Source: Clavelina lepadiformis
Taxonomy: Eukaryota; Chordata; Ascidiacea; Aplousobranchia; Clavelinidae
Assembly (NCBI RefSeq): GCF_947623445.1
Contig: NC_135241.1
Coordinates: 18,788,501 to 18,852,500, forward strand
Direction: 5' to 3'
DNA length: 64,000 nt
Notes under the pieces: model-generated
Seen by the model: the letters and a program-made list of their open reading frames with translations, nothing else
What the model was told of the DNA's origin: nothing
The model's database searches: none
Shown here: one piece after another, positions 56,729 to 64,000 of the stretch
Numbering within the stretch: position 1 is the stretch's first letter
Layout of the letters: every line of letters begins with the position of its first letter
Position numbers and translations under genes: made by a program

Positions 56729-59700
56729 ACCAAAGTCTTGTAGAAGTGTAATGTGGTTTGTTAGTTATACCTCCAACGCCAAGTCGCGTCTTTGCATAGC
56801 TGGCATAAGCAAACAGCATTCCATCACTAATGGATATTAATGTACATGGTTTCTTGATGTCTGGGTTGACAGCGGAAGACGGTATTTCATCGTATTATCA
56901 ATGCGACACAGCTGTGTACACAATAGATTTATTTCATGAGGAAGCGTTAATGCACATTTTTCTCATGTTTTCCGCATAAAGGCCTTGTACGTTATTCCTC
57001 GATATTTCCCCCAACGAAAGGATGCGCCTAGTCTCCTGCCACGCTTGGTATCCGTTTCAACATCGCTGTTCCGTCGAAATCGATTTTTATTTAGTTTCTC
57101 TTTACATCAAAAACAAGCACTCGACTATTGTCTTTTTGAGTCTGAAACAAGATCCTGGCAATTTGAAGTTTACAACTTCCCGCTTTGATTTTTACCAACC
57201 GACCACGAGCCGTTTTGCGTGTCATTGTTACATCTGGTTTGCCGGCTGCGTTGAACCGGAATGGAGCGGTTGAAAGGAGCTATCTTTCTTTTTAAACTTA
57301 CTTTTGGCGGCACGCGTTACGGCAACCGATCATAGCAACAAAACGCATTTTATTTCTGATTTCCTGAAGTCTGCAAAGGTCAACCCCACGGCTAACCCTG
57401 TTGATATTAAATTGCATGACCACACACTCCTGGTGATTATACGCGTTAAGTGGCCGTCAATTGGTTTCTCGTTCTTTTTTCCTAATCGGCTTGTCTTTGT
57501 AGAAAGGCATACTGGATGTATATATAGCTTCGTGTGTCGATGCGAAATAGAGGCAGTGCTAGACAATAGTGAAACCACCAACTTGTCAATATCAAAGGAT
57601 TAGGTCGCCAGATTTCAAGGTTCGAAATGCTTAATTTAACTAAAGGTTATGGAACATTGACTTATGAACATCCACCCGTTTGAATGTCGCAATTATTGCC
57701 CCTTGTTTTTACAGATAAATTGTCTTATAACTGTGCATCAGTAATAACCAAAGATACATGGCTACACACCATTCAAACTTATAAACCTAAATAACAGTGT
57801 ATTAAGTATAGATTTTTTCATCTTTAGTACCCAGACCGAGTACGCAGTTATTTTAATTCTATCCAATTTGGCAAAGATACACGGTCAAAACGTATACTGT
57901 TTCAGTACTCATACGAACTGTTTAAAATATTTTTTCCAAATACATGCCAGAAAACAGTGAATAACTACTCCGATTACTGCCACAAAGTCATTCATCCATG
58001 TCGTGCAGGTGCTGCAGTAAGGCGGCGGTTTAAAATCTGACAGCACTTTTATAGAAAAGAGGAAAGTTCGTAAATTGCTTGAAGGACAAGAGATACAAAG
58101 GCGAGAAGAGATTCGGTTACCAATTCTAAACTGCAAGCATGGTTTCTAGCTGGTACTAAAGTTCAGTACTCGCAACGCTAAATACCATGCCGGTGCAAAT
58201 GTCACTTTTTTCTTTGAGAAACTATCTTCAAGCGTGCGTGACCAACAATTTGGGGTACGACACTTGCCAAATGTGTTCTTAACGTGGCATTTGTGTTATC
58301 TTGTGAGTCTTCGTGACTGCTCGATCATTATAAAATCACTTGAAGGGTCAGAGTAGTTGTTCAAAGTTAATATTTTCTTGATTAGGTCGACCTACGTTAG
58401 CCTAAGTGATGTGAATTTAAGCCCTTCGACATTTACCTAACAGGCGTAAAAGTTACAACACTATCTTTGATGGTTATAAGCAAATTTGCTTACACAATAT
58501 TCTTGTTTATGACTAAGCCTAAAATTTATAGTTTTCGGTTGCTGACCTATTGCTCACTGAGTGGATGTTTGTTTACTAAGAAAAATTAAAACTTATGATT
58601 TACATCCATTAAACAAGTTGTGTGTTAATTGCAATAAATTTTCATGTTTCAATAAATATCACTTCGTCGGACTTCATGTTTGCGCTTTAGACGTAAACGC
58701 GCGACTAGAAGACAAAACGAACGCGTGCGTGTGCGCATTTCGTGTGGCTTACGGTAAAATTGAATAAATGCTCATGGAAGTTATGATGTGTCGTATTTGA
58801 AACAGACCAATTGACGAAAAATACAAACCACCACAAACAATTTATTAACCGCGCGATGGTGGTAAAGACTTAGAAAGGATTCACTTTTGGCCACAACATT
58901 GTTTTCTACATCAGACGTGAAACAAGTCCAAAAAGCATATCATTGAATCTCGTATCGCTGCAAGACTTTGGTACTTGCCAAATAAACTACAAGAGATCTT
59001 GTACGTACATGGCCGATGTGTTGGTACCATGGCGATAGCAAAACGCGTGGTTGTGCATAGAAACAAAGAAAATGATTTCAACGTTATGTTTCGTATGCAA
59101 ACACTTGAAATCTATGATAGTATCGTGTATGTACATAGCTGCAGTTCTTAAACTGATTACTTTACAACCCTTGCAACACCGAAGCACACCCTGTTTACTC
59201 AGGTGCAACATATTACGAGCTGTTACAGTTCTCACTTAAAGCATGAACATAAGCTTTTTTCTATGTCGATTGCGAATGCTCTGGAAAATCGTAAATGACG
59301 GGGTGTTTACGAAGTTTTTATTGCAGGGCAAATCAAGGGCACAAGTTTGTGGCATAACAAAACTGTAGATAATAGCAGTTAATTAAATCGCAACCGTTTA
59401 CTGGTGGAAAGTTTGCCCCACGTTAGTAAATAGCCTAATGTGAAAAAGAAAAACTTCGAATAGTATACCATTTCATATCAACGGTCTACATATTTTCATT
59501 TAGGCCCCGAATACCATACTCCGACCACTACTACACAGAAAAGCTTTTGTATTTTGTGTCGTTTTGGAAAGAAGGCTGACCAATGCTGATATAAATTGGG
59601 GATTCAAGCCATGTTTTTTTTCAGTTTCTTTCGAGCGACTGTTAAAAGTGACCATGACGAAGTGTCTTGAAAACAGTAACCTGTGATAGGTAGCACATAC

Positions 59701-62700
59701 AATAATAATTCTGTAATGTACCAGAGGATATTACTTTTTGCAGTCGTTTTAATAAAAAATTATGGCGTCGTTTAAAAGGTATCAAACTTTAAGTATTAGT
59801 TCATGAATTGGGACAAAGTTGAGTATCACTCTGTAAGTGTCAGATTCTTGTTATGAAATGCGTCGGTATATTAACAATATGCTCCCATAATGCGCGTTCA
59901 TTGCAATCAAAATCAACTACCTGAGTAAAGTCAAGTAAATACGTGTTTATGATCAGCGAGACCATCTTCGAGCGACCGACACCCGAACGATAGATTTCTT
60001 CGAAAAAAAAGTGAAGTAGGTTGCTCGAGAAAAAGTCTGTCGCAGCAAGGCAAGTGTTGCGAGACAGTGTACGTCTGACTTGAAAGACATCGAGGAAATA
60101 ATTTGCATTCCGCCGGGAACCAAAGCAAATTGCCCGGCCAGCGATTAGCCTAAAAAATTCAGTTTTTGTTTTATTTAGCAAACATTCATCAACATTGCGA
60201 ATGGTTGTTCAGGAATTGAGTTCAGACTAAGCAAAAAATAACTCTTTTTTACTAAGTTTAGGGTTGGTTGTAATGTAGAACAGGCGACATGGTTGAGTGC
60301 GCAATATTATGCAGTCAATAGTAATATTTGATGTTATAACCAGTAACGAAGGACAGTTACGAGCAATGTTCATAAAACAACCAAACTATATTGCACATTT
60401 TACGGTTTTGAAATCATTTATTTGAACAAGGAATGTTTACAACGGCATTTAGTATCCCAGGAAATGATTCGTAACAAAGGTTTAGAACTTTAAATATGAC
60501 GAACTGGTTTATAACTTTTATAAACATATTCGTATGTTGGAAAAACGCTGTAAGGTCTAAAGGTTAAACAGGTGCTATTATTTGCTAACGTAACTAACCA
60601 AATAAAATATGCGAAACGTTGCTTTAAAGGAGTTTAATGAAAACGATATGTTGATTTCGGGTGTATGTTGTTTGTTCTTGGCTAGCAGCTGGCTCGTTAA
60701 ACGACAACATACAGCTTTGATTGGGCCACCGCAGAATACAGCCGCAACTTGCACACCCCACAGTGCATGTTACCAGTGTATTTTTCGTCACTCATAATTT
60801 AATAATCTCAGAACAGACGGATTAATCTGCTAAGATATGCCCACATTCTGTATCAGATATTTTCAAAACGCCTTTTATAAAAATGGAGGGCGAAGTTAAA
60901 AGATTTTAATCCAGTTGCCGGCCAGGTGTAGAGTGGAAATTGCCTAACGGAATGCGCGCAAACAATGATATTACATTTTGCTTCTTTATGGGTCTGTTTG
61001 TAGTCGGTACATTTCTATTTTTGGAAGGCAAATTTTTGGCGTTTTCTTGTTACAATACGACGGGTAAGAAAGGCAACATTTTGCGCTGGGTAACCATGTT
61101 TCTATATACGGGTACAATTAGTAACTGAATCTATATCTCTTTCGACTTGGAGTTTTGATTCAATTATCATATTCGGAAATAGCGGCCCGAACACCCCGTG
61201 GTATATTTGACGTTCCTCTACGAAGAGTAAAGATGTGTATCAGCCGCCTTTCGGGCCCAGAGATATTTGCACACTTGCAGTTATTTAACCTCGTGTTAGG
61301 CTAAGCTATGCATCATATCAATTTTCGTTGCTTCACACCAAATTACGGTTGAAAACAAACGCCCGTGTCGCAGCATGGTTTCAGAAGATTACCGCGTAAA
61401 TACTTTCACTTTAGACTTCTATTCCAAAATGATCCAGGAGTCATTTAGGCGTGACTCGTGTGAAATATCGAAACCAAAATCATTCAAACTATTTTAAGGT
61501 CGAATACAAAACCCGGTAACAGCATGTTTTCTAAGCTACAAGTAACTTGTAAATAAACCGCGACTATTGTCTCTACGCGGACGTTTTGGATCTTTCAATA
61601 CATATCTAATTGTTACTTATTGGCGTTAGACGAACCATTATCTTACTATAGAGAGAAGGAGCTATGATAGGGTGAACGGCGCCATCACGATGCCCTGCTC
61701 CGGGTAGGCGCCGACGGGGCGGCATCGGGGTATAGACCAAGGCCCCGAATAATAATTGACGAAAACCGACACTTTTAAATTTTGAGTCATTGTATTGTTC
61801 TGGGCACTAGCTTGTGAAATCGCAACTGAGCCCATGAAACAAGAGTCCTATTCTCTAATCACGTTCACGGGATTAGCCCTTATACGCCGGGTTAGGGCGG
61901 CTGTTTCGGCAAAGGTCATTTTACGTCGTGAACGTGCCACTGCAGTTATGCAGCAATTGCGTGAATGGTTTGGCCTGTTCGGGAAATGTGTCGATGCAAT
62001 TTGTTTACGTTAAAACCCAAAGCGAGACTTTTTGAAATTAAAGGCGACAGGGGCGGTCATCAGACACAAAGATTGGCATCGATAAATATCGTTCAGACCA
62101 TCATGATCACAGCAGACTACACGATGGGGATGATGTTATGTTCCGAATTTGGTAGAAACGTAGTCGATAAACATGGTCATTGCATTGGCATCGTGTCTGG
62201 GATTCCACCACAATCCCTGAAGTTAACGAGATACCACGTCAATGTTGGTCGAAGAATTTAAACCGAGGCTTTCGCTTTATCCCAGACAAATCTTCACCTT
62301 AACGTCGATAGACATTTTACTCGAGTGATTTGCTTATCAGTCAGGTAAACGAAAAATTTAAATAGCTTGGTATCACATTCGCTAAGCAGGTCGCTGGAAA
62401 ATGTCTGCAACATTGCTTTGTAATCGTTCTAGAAATGCCAGCTGCCACCACAATGGACATTAGATAATATTTCTAGAAAAGGCCGCCCGAAAAGTGTTAT
62501 TAGTATTTGTTAAAACCTTGTTGACGTTGTTGCGGGTATAATTGTTATGGTTCCTCCAACGTGTCAATCTTTTGCCAGTAACAAAAACTGCTTTGTCCCC
62601 AATTTAATTGCAAGCTGCCAGCAGGACGTGGATGATATACGCGTGCGAGTGTTGCAAAGGCAGTAATTTTAGGATATCTGGAAGTATAAATCCATTGGTA

Positions 62701-64000
62701 ACACTTGATATTATGATGGCCTACAGTGGTTTGTTGAGATTAAAGCGGCAGTATTGCGTCATATCACGTCATATCAAGTAATACCGTCTCAATGAAATGT
62801 CGTACGTTTCATAACAGTTAAATAACACTTAGCGCTTGTTTTTGACTTTCAAACGTAAACTGGGCATAACTATAAAGTAATCTCTATACTACTGGTGAAA
62901 ATAAATTACGTTGTTTTTTGTTATTGCCGGGGAATAAGTAGCCCACGGGAGTCGTTTTTGTTCTCGTATTGCGTTTTATTTATTTGTAATGTAGTCATTT
63001 GTTTTCTACTCTCAAAACTGTGCTTCTTCGTAAAACCAAAACCAGCTCAAAGAATCAAAGTTTACATGGAACTCGGCGTTTCATAAATGTTATTCCTTTT
63101 TGTTAAATTTAGTGTTCCATCACAACTTTACCGTACATTGGTTTTACAGCTGCAATTGTAGTCATAGGGTTTGCGTCAAATACTTGTGTTAGATTTGATC
63201 CAACAATCAGTTCAAGGGATTACTGAGAACGCGGAAGGAAAACTGGACAAAGATTACTTGCAAACTTTTTCCCTTTAAATCTGCGTGAGCGGTGAGTTAG
63301 CATTTTCTTCATGTTAATGCCATCTTTGTTCATAACTTTGCTCGGCTTGATGAATCATGTTGCCTTTACAATAAGTACGTTTCCAATCGTTAATTTCGAA
63401 ATTTATGACGATTGTGATACGGCGAGCCATAAAGGGATATTTATCTAGAAAAAAATGCGAAAATTTTTGGTTTAAGCTCCATTGTGAAGGTGAAGCTTGT
63501 CCTAGGAATAATCACCTGGGTTCCCTCCGTCATGCTTGGATAAGCAACTGACGAGCGCAACGTCGTCTGACGTCGCTTGACCAGATCAAAGAGCGACTAA
63601 TACTTTATACACTAACCACTAATACTGAGTTGTCGTGCGCGGCATTTTTACGACATGGAAAAACAGCAATCTCGTCGCCCGTATACTTAAACTTCTCGTA
63701 ATCGCCTCCAAATATAAATGTGGAGCTCCAGACGGACTGTAAATATGACTGTACGTTATCCGAAGAGTTTAATTAGACTTCCGTTTTGAGCAATTGATTT
63801 CCACAATACGACTTCGGCCATTTTCAGCAATCCGAGCTTTTCTGAATGTTAAAATGTTGAACTGAAATACACGCGCGGTTGTAGAAGCATTTGGTCATTT
63901 CGGGGCCGAGTCTTACGCCACTGTTGAAGTTGAGTGGCAGACCCACCAGTGTGCATGACTGTTAAAGAATGAGCAACCTTTTTGATTGACCAGATTTCTT
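56729..64000. other. About 7.3 kb without a recognised gene
   Basis: No frame here shows a domain or a splice-supported chain. The longest are 113 codons (59840-60181, minus) and about 98 codons (57304-57603 and 61965-62261, plus), all without recognisable motifs. A locally GC-rich stretch occurs at 61676-61745. No tRNA, rRNA or TIR element was seen. Confidence 0.45.

Noticed and set aside
1-64000. CRISPR arrays, bacterial operons, rRNA or tRNA genes
   Set aside because: The sequence is eukaryotic; I saw no spaced direct repeats, no rRNA similarity and no convincing tRNA A/B boxes.

Overview
The window is eukaryotic. It is AT-rich, its genes are split by short spliceosomal introns (about 80-800 bp), and roughly half of it is intergenic or intronic. 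The gene set (menin, ANKEF1, a BMP/ADMP-type ligand, triokinase, a KAP-family NTPase) points to an animal. The compact introns, many small hAT-type elements and the absence of expanded vertebrate introns suggest an invertebrate deuterostome, most likely a tunicate; that last step is inference. All exon models below were built by eye from GT-AG sites, similarity to known families and codon phase. In each multi-exon gene the phases close exactly.

Layout. 2.9-7.4 kb (+): most of a KAP-family P-loop NTPase whose 5' exons, including Walker A, are not seen; an intron carries a 397-bp hAT MITE. 8-15 kb (+) is rich in transposons: a Tc1/mariner/pogo-like TIR element with a hAT MITE nested in it, then a Tigger/pogo transposase ORF (9013) that has lost its third catalytic Asp. 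This ORF splices in phase into a series of downstream exons ending at 13153, a potential 974-aa transposase-host fusion. Next come a broken hAT (ZMYM1-like) transposase and more nested elements. 18.0-21.9 kb (+): complete menin gene (599 aa, 7 exons), with a GGTACT-rich hAT MITE in an intron. 22.6-27.5 kb (-): complete ANKEF1 gene (810 aa, 17 exons), tail-to-tail with menin. 30.5-32.2 kb (+): small membrane protein with Sel1-like repeats (186 aa). 32.5-33.3 kb: C-terminal zinc-finger end of a second pogo-type transposase, closing on a near-perfect TIR palindrome. 34.2-35.9 kb (-): D-2-hydroxyacid dehydrogenase of the GRHPR type (324 aa, 5 exons). 36.5-38.2 kb (-): intronless triokinase/FMN cyclase (587 aa). 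38.5-41.5 kb: foldback and dispersed repeats, some shared with the 15-18 kb region. 41.7-48.2 kb (+): F-box/WD40 protein (947 aa, 17 exons). 54.2-56.6 kb (+): BMP/ADMP-type TGF-beta ligand (518-aa precursor, 2 exons). The 6 kb before and 7.4 kb after that ligand contain no gene I can recognise.

The genes do not form one pathway. Two neighbours on the minus strand (triokinase and hydroxyacid dehydrogenase) both handle three-carbon hydroxylated metabolites. The most unusual feature is the catalytically inactivated Tigger ORF joined in frame to host-like exons, lying beside non-autonomous elements whose TIR architecture matches a second pogo element 25 kb away.
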